Assembly: GCA_012517255.1 (NCBI GenBank)
Contig: JAAYVH010000112.1
Coordinates: forward strand, 1 to 54,324
From: Chthonomonadales bacterium
Lineage (GTDB): Bacteria; Armatimonadota; Chthonomonadetes; Chthonomonadales; CAJBBX01
Direction: 5' to 3'
Length of the DNA stretch: 54,324 bases
In this document: positions 28,896 to 36,846 of the stretch, in pieces
Numbering within the stretch: the first letter of the stretch is position 1
Layout of the letters: each line of letters starts with the position of its first letter
Notes under the pieces: model-generated
What the model saw: the letters and a program-made list of their open reading frames with translations, nothing else
The model's database searches: none
Told to the model about the DNA's origin: nothing
Made by a program: the position numbers and the translations under genes

Positions 28896-30409
28896 GGCAA
28901 AGCGTAATCCTTCTGAGGCTCACCGGTGCGTACCAGCCCGCGCATGCGCAGGGAAGCCCTGGTCGCCGACGCCCCAAGGGCAACCGTTGCCGCCTCATCG
29001 TAGGGGGCGTTGATGAGTATGTTCGAGACCTCTATCGTCGCGTCGCCGTCTATGAGAAAGACCCGGCCGCCCGCACGGCGGCTGTCGCTCGCCGCCTCCG
29101 CGAAGCGCTCGGGGTCGTGAAACGAACCGACCGAGACGTTGGATAGGAGGAGTGTCGGCACGATGCCGATGCCATTGGCAACCACGTGCGTCGACTCGAC
29201 CAGGATCGCCGCCTGACGCGCCACGGGGCCAGCGCCAGCCTCTCGCGCTTTGAAGGCGCTTCCATCGGTCAGCGCCGTATGGATGGTCACGTTGCTCATC
29301 CGGTTGGTCAGCGGCGTCGGCCAGACAAGGTGGATCCCCACGACGCACTGGTCGGCCATGAGACCCGACACGCTGCCCCACGGACCCTGTGCCGTGTAGG
29401 GCGCCGAGAAGCCGCTAACGGCCCTGCTCCCGGGTTCTTCGAAGGCGTTCTGGCCGGTGACGGGATCATGCACTGGGAACGCAGGCGACGCTCCCAGACG
29501 GAGCGCCGTGTGAACGCCGAAGAACATCAGATCGGTGAAGACGTACCCGTCGCTGCGGCCCACCTGCACGCCCACATTGTCGGGATGCGAGACGACGATA
29601 CCGTAGATCCACGAGTACGTCTTGCCGGGTAGCGCCTTTCCCGGACAGGCGGGGCCCACGTTGGGCACGAGATGGACCCGCGACAGTCGGTTCACGTCGA
29701 GGCATTCGACGAACACGAACCCGCGCCGATAGCCGTAGAGGCTGATCCGATCGACATACGTCCTCGCCCCGCGGGCTTGCACGAAGAAGTCGTAGTAGCG
29801 GTCGCAGACGATGTCCTCGATGACAACATTGGGGCCCGTCACGTAGAACGTGGGACCGCAGGGCTTGACGTGCTCTCTGACGAACCGGCTGCGCGCTTCG
29901 GCGAACGTCGCGTAGTGATAGGGAGAGCGCGGGTCCTTGAACTCCTCGTCGGCGGGCCACGGCTGACGATCATAGAGGATGTAGAGCCCGCGCACCGATG
30001 ACCCGCCCGGCAGGTCGAACAGGGGTTTCCGTTGGGGACCGGCGTACTGGTCCGGAGCCGGACGCGCCAGAATCTTCGATCCGACGATTAACTTCTCGGG
30101 CAGAGGAAACGCTGACCACGCATTGTTGGCGAACCCGGCCGGACTGCCCAGCAGCGCGACGCCAGCGGGGATGCGCAGGGTGCGCGTGAGCACGTAGCCC
30201 TTGCCGGGCCCAACCGACGGAATTTGTACTACGCCGCCGCTCGCCGACACAGACGCTATCGCGCGAGCGAAGGCGGCCGTGTCGTCCGTGCGGGCGTCGC
30301 CCTTTGCGCCGTAGTCGCGCACGGAGACCACCGTCGGGGCGCCCGGCGCGGAAACTGGCAACAGGAGCATGGCGCGGAGTAACGCCAGCGCTGTCAGCAT
30401 CATGATCAT
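28892..30409 (-). CDS. Exported pectate-lyase-superfamily (right-handed beta-helix) protein
   Basis: The 505-aa product starts at the ATG at 30409 (MIMMLTALALLRAMLLLPVS), which gives a good signal peptide; the ORF-track start is over-extended. It begins with VVSVRDYGAKGDARTDDTAAF, the hallmark of the Pectate_lyase_3 / phage-tailspike-like beta helix, followed by TRTLRIPAGVALLGS. A long beta-helix body follows (VIEDIVCDRYYDFF, ISLYGYRRGFVFVE). Members are polygalacturonases, pectate lyases or other glycan lyases; the catalytic site is not identifiable by eye. The stop overlaps the sulfatase start, consistent with acting on a sulfated or branched polysaccharide. Confidence 0.8.
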   Translation of the reverse strand: MIMMLTALALLRAMLLLPVSAPGAPTVVSVRDYGAKGDARTDDTAAFARAIASVSASGGVVQIPSVGPGKGYVLTRTLRIPAGVALLGSPAGFANNAWSAFPLPEKLIVGSKILARPAPDQYAGPQRKPLFDLPGGSSVRGLYILYDRQPWPADEEFKDPRSPYHYATFAEARSRFVREHVKPCGPTFYVTGPNVVIEDIVCDRYYDFFVQARGARTYVDRISLYGYRRGFVFVECLDVNRLSRVHLVPNVGPACPGKALPGKTYSWIYGIVVSHPDNVGVQVGRSDGYVFTDLMFFGVHTALRLGASPAFPVHDPVTGQNAFEEPGSRAVSGFSAPYTAQGPWGSVSGLMADQCVVGIHLVWPTPLTNRMSNVTIHTALTDGSAFKAREAGAGPVARQAAILVESTHVVANGIGIVPTLLLSNVSVGSFHDPERFAEAASDSRRAGGRVFLIDGDATIEVSNILINAPYDEAATVALGASATRASLRMRGLVRTGEPQKDYALP

Positions 30410-30501
30410 GGCTGTCTGGTTCCATGGTACCGCGTGCGGCGGCGGTTGCAGGGTACGATTCAGGGGAGCATGCGTTGCCGCAGCAGTCCCTGGAGGTTGA
30501 T

Positions 30502-31419
30502 GTGAACAACCTGGCCCTCCCGCGCCGGCTTCCGGCGCTTGTCTATCTGGCTCTCTACCTTGCTGCAGCCTCATCGGCGCAGCCGCCCGGTATCACGGAA
30601 TGGCACCCCGCTTTCGTCGGCATTGAGTATGGCCGAACTGCCGTAGAAGACCCGCGTCCGCTGCGCGTCCATGCCCTGCGGATTGACCTCAAAGCGCCCG
30701 GCCTGTCCTTTCTGGCGACGCCGCGTCGAGCCGACGGTCAGATGCATACGACAGGCATGACCACCGGCACATTCCTCAGCGCCTACGGCCTGCAGGCAGC
30801 CATCAACGGGGCGCCGTTCGGTCCCATTCATCGCGATGAGGGGAAGCCAGTCAACGTCGTGGGCCTGACAGTTTCCGAAGGAGTGCAGGTCTCTCCGCCG
30901 ACCGATCTGCCGGCGCTGGTGATCACGCGCACCAACGAGGCCCGGATCGCCGAGCCGCCGTTTGACCTCAAGGACGTGCATACCGCCGTAGCCGGATTCG
31001 GCGTAGTGCTTCGACGAGGCGAGATCGTGGGCAAGGACGACGCTCTGCACCCGCGAACCGCGGCAGGCATATCGCAGGACGGTCGCACGCTGTACTTGAT
31101 GGTGATTGACGGGCGCCAACCCGGCTACAGCGAGGGCGTCACAACCGCGGAAGTCGGAGCATGGCTGCGGGCGCTCGGGGCATGGGACGGTATCAACCTG
31201 GATGGCGGCGGCACCAGCACCATGGTGATCGAGGATGCCCGGCGAACGCCGTGGATCCTGAATCTGCCCATTCATGCCAACATGCCGGGGTGGCAGCGCG
31301 TTGCCGGCAGCCACCTTGGCATTCGAGCTCGGCGGCTGCGCGGAGGCCCCAGGATACCCATTGCCCAGAGCGCTATCGAGGCTGATTTGGGATTGTTCTG
31401 CGTCGCCGGGCTTCGATAG
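30502..31419 (+). CDS. Secreted phosphodiester glycosidase (NAGPA domain)
   Basis: The 305-aa product starts at a GTG (30502) with TGGAGG 5 bases upstream. A signal peptide (LPALVYLALYLAAASSA) is followed by one NAGPA/DUF2233 domain. Conserved parts are LRVHALRIDLKAPGLSF, TFLSAYGLQAAINGAPF, AVAGFGVVLRRGE, TAAGISQDGRTLYLMVIDGR, and the hallmark GINLDGGGTSTMVI. The family removes GlcNAc or other sugars in phosphodiester linkage, for example from teichoic-acid-like or exopolysaccharide chains. It is divergent from the pectate-lyase-like gene. Confidence 0.9.
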   Translation: MNNLALPRRLPALVYLALYLAAASSAQPPGITEWHPAFVGIEYGRTAVEDPRPLRVHALRIDLKAPGLSFLATPRRADGQMHTTGMTTGTFLSAYGLQAAINGAPFGPIHRDEGKPVNVVGLTVSEGVQVSPPTDLPALVITRTNEARIAEPPFDLKDVHTAVAGFGVVLRRGEIVGKDDALHPRTAAGISQDGRTLYLMVIDGRQPGYSEGVTTAEVGAWLRALGAWDGINLDGGGTSTMVIEDARRTPWILNLPIHANMPGWQRVAGSHLGIRARRLRGGPRIPIAQSAIEADLGLFCVAGLR

Positions 31420-31443
31420 ACCCGAGAGAATACGGAGGGACCG

Positions 31444-32736
31444 ATGATTGACCGATATACCACGCCTGAGATGCGCGACCTGTGGAGCATGCACGCCCGC
31501 ACACAGCGGTGGCTTGAGGTCGAGATCGCCGTCTGTGAAGGGCTCGAACAGGCTGGCCAGATACCGTCCGGCGTGACCGAGCGCATACGAGCCGGCGCGC
31601 GCTTCGATCTCGCCCGCATGGCGGAGATCGAGAAGGAGACGCGCCACGATGTCATGGCCTTTGTCAAGAACGTCCAGGAGAGCCTTGGCGACGAAGGCCG
31701 CTTCGTGCACTATGGAATCACGAGCTATGACGTCGTGGACACGGCCCTGTGCATGGCGCTCCGGGATGCTGCCGACATCATCATCGGGCGAGCCGAGAGG
31801 CTGACCGAGGTCATTCGCAGGATGGCGCGCGAGCATCGGCACACCCTGCAGATCGGCAGAACGCACGGCATCCATGCGGAGCCCATCACGTTCGGTTTCA
31901 AGCTCGCCGGATGGTTCGACGAAATGCAGCACAACATCGAACGGCTTCGCGCGGCGCGGGCCATGATAGCCGTCGGGAAGATCTCGGGGGCCGTTGGGAC
32001 GCATGCCAACATCAGCCCGGAGGTCGAAGAGTTCGTGTGTCGCAGGCTCGGTCTCGGCGTTGCGCCGGTTTCTACACAGATCATCGCGCGGGACCGCCAT
32101 GCTCAGCTCATCACGACGCTGGCCATCGTGGCTGCCTCGCTGGAGCGCTTCGCCACCGAGGTGCGCAACCTCGCGCGCACGGAGATACTCGAGGTCCAGG
32201 AATACTTCGCCGCAGGCCAGAAAGGCTCGTCGGCGATGCCGCACAAGCGCAACCCGTGGAACTGCGAGACGGTTACGGGTCTCGCGCGCGTGGTTCGGGG
32301 AATGGTGGTCCCCATGCTCGAGAGCATGACCACATGGCATGAGCGAGACCTGGCCAACTCGTCGGTCGAGCGGATCGTCTTCCCCGACACCACCACCCTC
32401 GTGGATTGGATGCTGTGGAAGTTCGCCGATATCCTGGATCGTCTGATCGTGCATGTGGACCGCATGGAGCGCAACCTCGGCCTCATGGGCGGGCTCGTGT
32501 GTTCGGAACAGGTGATGCTCGCGCTGGTCAATGCCGGCATGTCGCGTGAGGAAGCCTACGCCGTCGCGCAGAGGAACGCGGCACGCACGTGGGACGAGGG
32601 AATGGACTTTCGGCAGGCCATCGAGTCGGATCCCGATGTGCGGCGCTGCCTCAACGATCGGCAGATCGCTGAGTGCTTCGATGTCGAGCATCATCTGCGC
32701 CACCTGGATCACACGTTCGAGAAGCTCGGGATTTGA
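31444..32736 (+). CDS. purB: Adenylosuccinate lyase
   Basis: The 430-aa product is a full-length fumarase/aspartase-superfamily enzyme of purine synthesis, splitting SAICAR and adenylosuccinate. Key sites are RYTTPEMRDLW, KETRHDVMAFV, FVHYGITSYDVVDTA, IGRTHGIHAEP with the catalytic His, and the signature GSSAMPHKRNPWNCE containing the flexible-loop Ser. TACGGAGGGACCG upstream gives a good ribosome site. Confidence 0.97.
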   Translation: MIDRYTTPEMRDLWSMHARTQRWLEVEIAVCEGLEQAGQIPSGVTERIRAGARFDLARMAEIEKETRHDVMAFVKNVQESLGDEGRFVHYGITSYDVVDTALCMALRDAADIIIGRAERLTEVIRRMAREHRHTLQIGRTHGIHAEPITFGFKLAGWFDEMQHNIERLRAARAMIAVGKISGAVGTHANISPEVEEFVCRRLGLGVAPVSTQIIARDRHAQLITTLAIVAASLERFATEVRNLARTEILEVQEYFAAGQKGSSAMPHKRNPWNCETVTGLARVVRGMVVPMLESMTTWHERDLANSSVERIVFPDTTTLVDWMLWKFADILDRLIVHVDRMERNLGLMGGLVCSEQVMLALVNAGMSREEAYAVAQRNAARTWDEGMDFRQAIESDPDVRRCLNDRQIAECFDVEHHLRHLDHTFEKLGI

Positions 32737-34475
32737 GCGAAGATCCGCTGGCTGCGAGCCGAGGGCGAACCTCATGGCGATGGCCGGCCATGGTGACCGC
32801 CATCGTCCTCGTGGTAAGCACGCTTCCCTATCTATTCGATCGGTGGCTGCAGGGCGCGTCGCCGCTCTACGGCTGGTACTCATGGTTCGCCTTCAACGTG
32901 ACCGACAACTGCGTGTACCTTGCCTGGATGCGTCAGTACGCTGACGGAGCCTGGTTCCAGCGCAATCTGTTCACGAGCGAACCTCAGAGCGGGCACATGC
33001 TGAACCTCTTCTTTCTTGCGCTCGGCAAGATCGGAGGATGGACAGGCCTGCCGCTAACCCTCCTGTACCACGTGGCCCGGCTGGCTGCCGGGGCTGCCTT
33101 CTTGACGATGGTGTGGCGCCTTGCGGGGATGGTTTTCGACGCCCGCGACCGAGCGGTCCGACCCGAAGGGGCCGATACGGCTCGGCGCATCGCGTTTCTG
33201 ACGGTGGCGTTCGGCAGCGGATTGGGCTGGGTTCCCGGGCTCTGGGAGCGGGGCTTCGCGGGGCCGGTGGATACCTGGCAACCCGAGGCCGTGAGCTTCC
33301 TGAGCATCTACCTTTTCCCGTTGTTCACCGTCTCGTTGGCCCTGATGCTCGGTATCCTCGTGAACCTGCTTGAGGCCGAGCGCACGTCGAGCCGGTGGCC
33401 AGCCGTCCGCGCGGGCCTGTGCGGCTTCGTGCTCGGCAACATCCACACCTACGATGTCGTGACGCTGACGGTCATCTGGCTGTGCTATCTGGCGGCCCGG
33501 GCTGTGCGCGATAGGGGACTGCCGCGCAAGGCTATCGGTGATGCCCTGATCGCCGGGGCGCCGACCGCGCTGTCCACGGGCTATATGCTGTGGGTGTTCC
33601 GGACCGAGACGGTCTTTGCACAGCGCGTGGCCGTGCCAACCCTGAGCCCCGACCTGCGGTGGGTGCTGCTGGGATTCGGACTGATGACGCCGCTAGCGCT
33701 CGTGGGGGCGTGGGGGCTGGTGCGCCGCCGGACCGAACCGCTGACCGGGACTGTCGGGAGTGGCCTGGCCTTTCTTGTGATCTGGGCTGTGGCGAACGTG
33801 GCGGTAGCGTATCTCCCGGTCAGCTTCCAGCGGAAGATGCTCATGGGAGCGCACGTGCCCATCGCGCTGCTGGCGGGCGCAGGGCTCTGGCGGCTCACGC
33901 AGGGGCTGGCGCGGCCCGTACGTCCGGCGATCCTGGTTGCAGCGGTGGCTGCGCTCAGCCTGACCAATGTACGCTTCATGCTGCGCGACCGCGGATCGCT
34001 CCGCCATGGAGGCGAGACGGTGCGCGCCTTCATGCTGCCGGGCGAGCGGGCGGCTCTCGACTGGGTACGGCGGAATGTCGAGCGGGACGTGATCATCCAG
34101 CCGCTGCCATGGATTGCGGCGGGTGAAGACGGTCGCCTGGTGTTTGCCGACACCACGCTGGCATGCTTCGCGCCGGGCCTGACTGGCAACGCGGTCCACG
34201 CGGGGCACTGGGGCGAGACCCCCAGCTTCGGCGCGACGATGGGGGAGTGGGTCAGGTTCCTTTCGCCCGGCGTAGAAGACGCGCAGAGGCTGGAGATGCT
34301 GCGCCGCACCGGCGTCCGTTACCTCCTCTTCGGCCAGAAACGGCCCGAGACACGCGACGAGCGGGCCTCGGCATTCCTCGCGAGGTCGCCTGTCGCCGTC
34401 GTGCCGTCGTACCTGCGCCGCGTGGATGAGGCCTGCAACGAGGACGTTGACGTGTTTGAGGTTGAGGCGCCGTAG
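32733..34475 (+). CDS. Polytopic membrane protein, GT-C glycosyltransferase-like
   Basis: About 580 aa if the TTG at 32733, overlapping the purB stop as TTGA, is used; the ATG at 32790 (561 aa) is an alternative. There are 10 or more hydrophobic segments. After the first helix (MVTAIVLVVSTLPYLF), a loop with FNVTDNCVYLAWMRQYADG and NLFTSEPQSGHMLNLFFL resembles the acidic first periplasmic loop of GT-C glycosyltransferases. The soluble C-terminal ~150 residues (RAALDWVRRNVERDVIIQ, RRTGVRYLLFGQKR) are typical of such proteins. Likely role: lipid-linked sugar transfer or envelope glycan assembly; donor and acceptor unknown. Confidence 0.7.
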   Translation: MSEDPLAASRGRTSWRWPAMVTAIVLVVSTLPYLFDRWLQGASPLYGWYSWFAFNVTDNCVYLAWMRQYADGAWFQRNLFTSEPQSGHMLNLFFLALGKIGGWTGLPLTLLYHVARLAAGAAFLTMVWRLAGMVFDARDRAVRPEGADTARRIAFLTVAFGSGLGWVPGLWERGFAGPVDTWQPEAVSFLSIYLFPLFTVSLALMLGILVNLLEAERTSSRWPAVRAGLCGFVLGNIHTYDVVTLTVIWLCYLAARAVRDRGLPRKAIGDALIAGAPTALSTGYMLWVFRTETVFAQRVAVPTLSPDLRWVLLGFGLMTPLALVGAWGLVRRRTEPLTGTVGSGLAFLVIWAVANVAVAYLPVSFQRKMLMGAHVPIALLAGAGLWRLTQGLARPVRPAILVAAVAALSLTNVRFMLRDRGSLRHGGETVRAFMLPGERAALDWVRRNVERDVIIQPLPWIAAGEDGRLVFADTTLACFAPGLTGNAVHAGHWGETPSFGATMGEWVRFLSPGVEDAQRLEMLRRTGVRYLLFGQKRPETRDERASAFLARSPVAVVPSYLRRVDEACNEDVDVFEVEAP

Positions 34476-34523
34476 TGGCGCTCGCGGGCGGCTTCGATCG
34501 CTGCCGGCGCCTCTGGATGGCCC

Positions 34524-35606
34524 CTACAGTCCGCAGACCTCCCTCATCGCCTCAGCCGCGTACACGAAGTTGTCCCACGGCACGTCGGGCGGGATGAGAT
34601 GGTCGAAGCCGGGTATGTAGCGCCCGTGGACCACCATCCGGCGAGCGATCTCGATCTGCTCCTTCACGGCATGGCGGTCCGCTGCAAGCGCCCGCTTGTC
34701 CAGGCCTCCGACGATGCCGAGCGACGGATAGGAGCGCCGGACCTCCTCGATGTCGTTGCCGGCCTGCACCTCGAATGGGAACATCATGGTGATGCCGTGC
34801 TCCATGAAGATCGGCGTCAGGAGCGAGCAGTCGCCATCGGTGTCTACCGAGACGATCGGCACATGCCGCTCTCGTGCAAACGCCACGATCCGGTCGTAGC
34901 ACGGCATCATGAAACGCCGGACCATGCGCGGCGATATCAGCGGCCCGTCGCGTCCCGACATGTCCTCCCAGATGTGGATGTGATCAATGGGGACTTCGTC
35001 GGCCACCTGCGCCCAGAGGACCAGCCAGAGCCCGGTCAGATGATCCATCATATCCCGCACGAGATCGGGCTCGTCGTGCATGGCATAGAGCAATGCCTCG
35101 ACGCCCATGAGATCGCGCGCCGTGCCGAACACGCCGTAGGGGAACCAGCCCACCTGCACTGCCTCGCCGGTACGCTCGATGTGGTCCCGGAAGGCGCGCC
35201 AGTCCTGCATGAACCTGCCGGGCGTGGTCGGGTCGAGCCTCTCGGCCTTCAGAATCTGCCAGTCTTCGGCGCTCGCCACGGGGTGCCGTAGGAACTCGGG
35301 CATTGAATGTCCGTCGCGCCGATTGCGCATGACGATGCCGCGTTCATCGCGATGGACGATGAAACGGTCATCTTGATCGAGCACCTCCGGCGCGAACGGC
35401 GGGAATATGCCAGCATGGAACGCCGGGATGGCGAAGCTGGGTTCGAAACCCAACTCGCAGGCCGGATTGAGGTCGCCGCGGCCCGTTTCGGCTCGCCACC
35501 GTTCCAGCGTCTCGCCCCACGGAGCCCAACCGATCCCCACGCCGTACGGCACGTGATCCACGGGTTGGCCCAGCAGACAGCGTACGACGCGCTCTCCCGG
35601 TTTCAT
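34524..35606 (-). CDS. Uroporphyrinogen decarboxylase-like (UroD/MtaA superfamily) protein
   Basis: The 360-aa product starts at the ATG at 35606 (MKPGERVVRCLLGQPVDHVP), the family's usual opening; the longer ORF start is rejected. VGWFPYGVFGTARDLMG, HIHIWEDMSGRDGPLISP and MFPFEVQAGNDIEEVRR match the MtaA/CmuA-like branch, which are corrinoid-protein methyltransferases or relatives rather than heme enzymes. It is 11 bp downstream of a Gfo/Idh/MocA gene in one operon. In this setting it probably belongs to catabolism of methylated or sugar-derived compounds; function not proven. Confidence 0.85.
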   Translation of the reverse strand: MKPGERVVRCLLGQPVDHVPYGVGIGWAPWGETLERWRAETGRGDLNPACELGFEPSFAIPAFHAGIFPPFAPEVLDQDDRFIVHRDERGIVMRNRRDGHSMPEFLRHPVASAEDWQILKAERLDPTTPGRFMQDWRAFRDHIERTGEAVQVGWFPYGVFGTARDLMGVEALLYAMHDEPDLVRDMMDHLTGLWLVLWAQVADEVPIDHIHIWEDMSGRDGPLISPRMVRRFMMPCYDRIVAFARERHVPIVSVDTDGDCSLLTPIFMEHGITMMFPFEVQAGNDIEEVRRSYPSLGIVGGLDKRALAADRHAVKEQIEIARRMVVHGRYIPGFDHLIPPDVPWDNFVYAAEAMREVCGL

Positions 35607-35617
35607 CGTGGCCGGGC

Positions 35618-36667
35618 TCACTTGCCGGTAGCCAGCCGAATGTACTCGCGAGCGATGAGAAGGTCCTCGAGGGCTTCCGCGGCTTCGCACATAGGCGGAC
35701 CTTCACCCTTGACAGCGCGCACGAAGTTGATCGCCTGCTGCCGCATGGCGTGGACCCAGGGCAGCATGGGCACGATCGTCTCGGGCGTCTTGCCGCCCGG
35801 ATCCCGCAGCAGTTCGACGGCGCCGGGCCGATTGGATGCTAGCGGGGCGGGGAGCGTGAGCTTCACATACCCGTGCTCGAAAGCAACGAGGGCAGACTCC
35901 TGCCAGTCAATCGTGGTCGTGTAGGGCGACATTTCGATTACGCCGCACACGCCCGATGCACTCGTCGCGGCCAGCATGACGCCCGACGGGTCGGCGTAGG
36001 TCACTGAATAGGGCTCGCCGAGCAAGTGGCGCAACAGGTTCACCTGATGGATGTAGTAGTTCACGAAGGCGCTGTAGCGCTCGTAGGTTTCGGAGTCCAT
36101 GTCGCTCGGTGCGGGATCCCACTCGATGGGAGGCATGGGCTCGTCACTGCCGATCAGGTCGGTGAAACCGGCTGCCACCCAGTCGCCGGCTGGCATGATA
36201 ATCCGCACATACGTCATGAGGCCAAGCTCGCCGGTCGCCTTGAGTCGCTCGATCTCGGCCTTGGCGAACATCGTGGCAGGATCGCTCCGCTTGTGATAGC
36301 CCACCATATGCCACGTCCCGCTCGCCTGAAGCGCGTCCAGAATCCTCTGTCCGACTTCAACGCTGCCGGCCAGCGGCTTCTCGGTGAAGATGGGTACGCC
36401 GGCTTTGAGCAGTTCGGGCACGAGCACGCCGTGCCGGGTGAACGGCTGGGACGCGACGATGGCATCGAGCCGCTCCGACGCCAGCATCTCCTCGGCATCT
36501 CGGTAGACTCTCGGAACGCCGTAGCGCTGAGCCACGCGCTTGCCCAGCTCCGGGCGAAGCTCCGCCAGCGCCGTGACTTCGCAGTCGGGCAGCGACGCAT
36601 AGTTGCGCAAGTGCGCGCACTGGCCCATGCCACCGACACCCACAAACCCGATCCTAGGCCTCTCCAT
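35618..36667 (-). CDS. Gfo/Idh/MocA family NAD(P)-dependent oxidoreductase
   Basis: The 349-aa product has an N-terminal Rossmann fold (RIGFVGVGGMGQCAHLRNY), the EKPLAGS motif containing the family's catalytic Lys, and a C-terminal alpha/beta domain. These enzymes oxidise sugars, inositols or their derivatives. It is the first gene of the minus-strand pair with the UroD-like gene and is divergent from GH116 across a 179-bp region with a LacI-type operator. Confidence 0.93.
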   Translation of the reverse strand: MERPRIGFVGVGGMGQCAHLRNYASLPDCEVTALAELRPELGKRVAQRYGVPRVYRDAEEMLASERLDAIVASQPFTRHGVLVPELLKAGVPIFTEKPLAGSVEVGQRILDALQASGTWHMVGYHKRSDPATMFAKAEIERLKATGELGLMTYVRIIMPAGDWVAAGFTDLIGSDEPMPPIEWDPAPSDMDSETYERYSAFVNYYIHQVNLLRHLLGEPYSVTYADPSGVMLAATSASGVCGVIEMSPYTTTIDWQESALVAFEHGYVKLTLPAPLASNRPGAVELLRDPGGKTPETIVPMLPWVHAMRQQAINFVRAVKGEGPPMCEAAEALEDLLIAREYIRLATGK

Positions 36668-36781
36668 GGCCGACGTATCCTCCTCGGTCGCCAGGCTCGG
36701 TGGCCGGACTCATTTGCAGGAATAAGGTTTGCGGCGAAGCTCCCGTTCTCCTCCAAAGGCAGGGAATCCGATGGGCGCTGC

Positions 36782-36795
36782 CGAAAACGCTTCCA
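36782..36795 (+). promoter_or_regulatory. LacI-type operator between the oxidoreductase pair and GH116
   Basis: CGAAAACGCTTCCA matches 9 of the 10 fixed positions of the LacI/GalR-family palindrome TGNAANCGNTTNCA. It lies in the 179-bp divergent promoter region, 52 bp before the GH116 ATG and 115 bp before the oxidoreductase ATG. A LacI-type regulator is encoded at 48361 and has a similar palindrome in its own promoter. Confidence 0.55.
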
Positions 36796-36846
36796 CCGGG
36801 GGCCAGAAAGCTGCCGCCATGTTCCACATGCTGGGAGGATGAACCG

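Noticed and set aside
30571-32883. 770-aa minus-strand ORF across NAGPA and purB
   Set aside because: It covers two well-supported plus-strand genes and has no recognisable domain; GC-rich antisense artefact.
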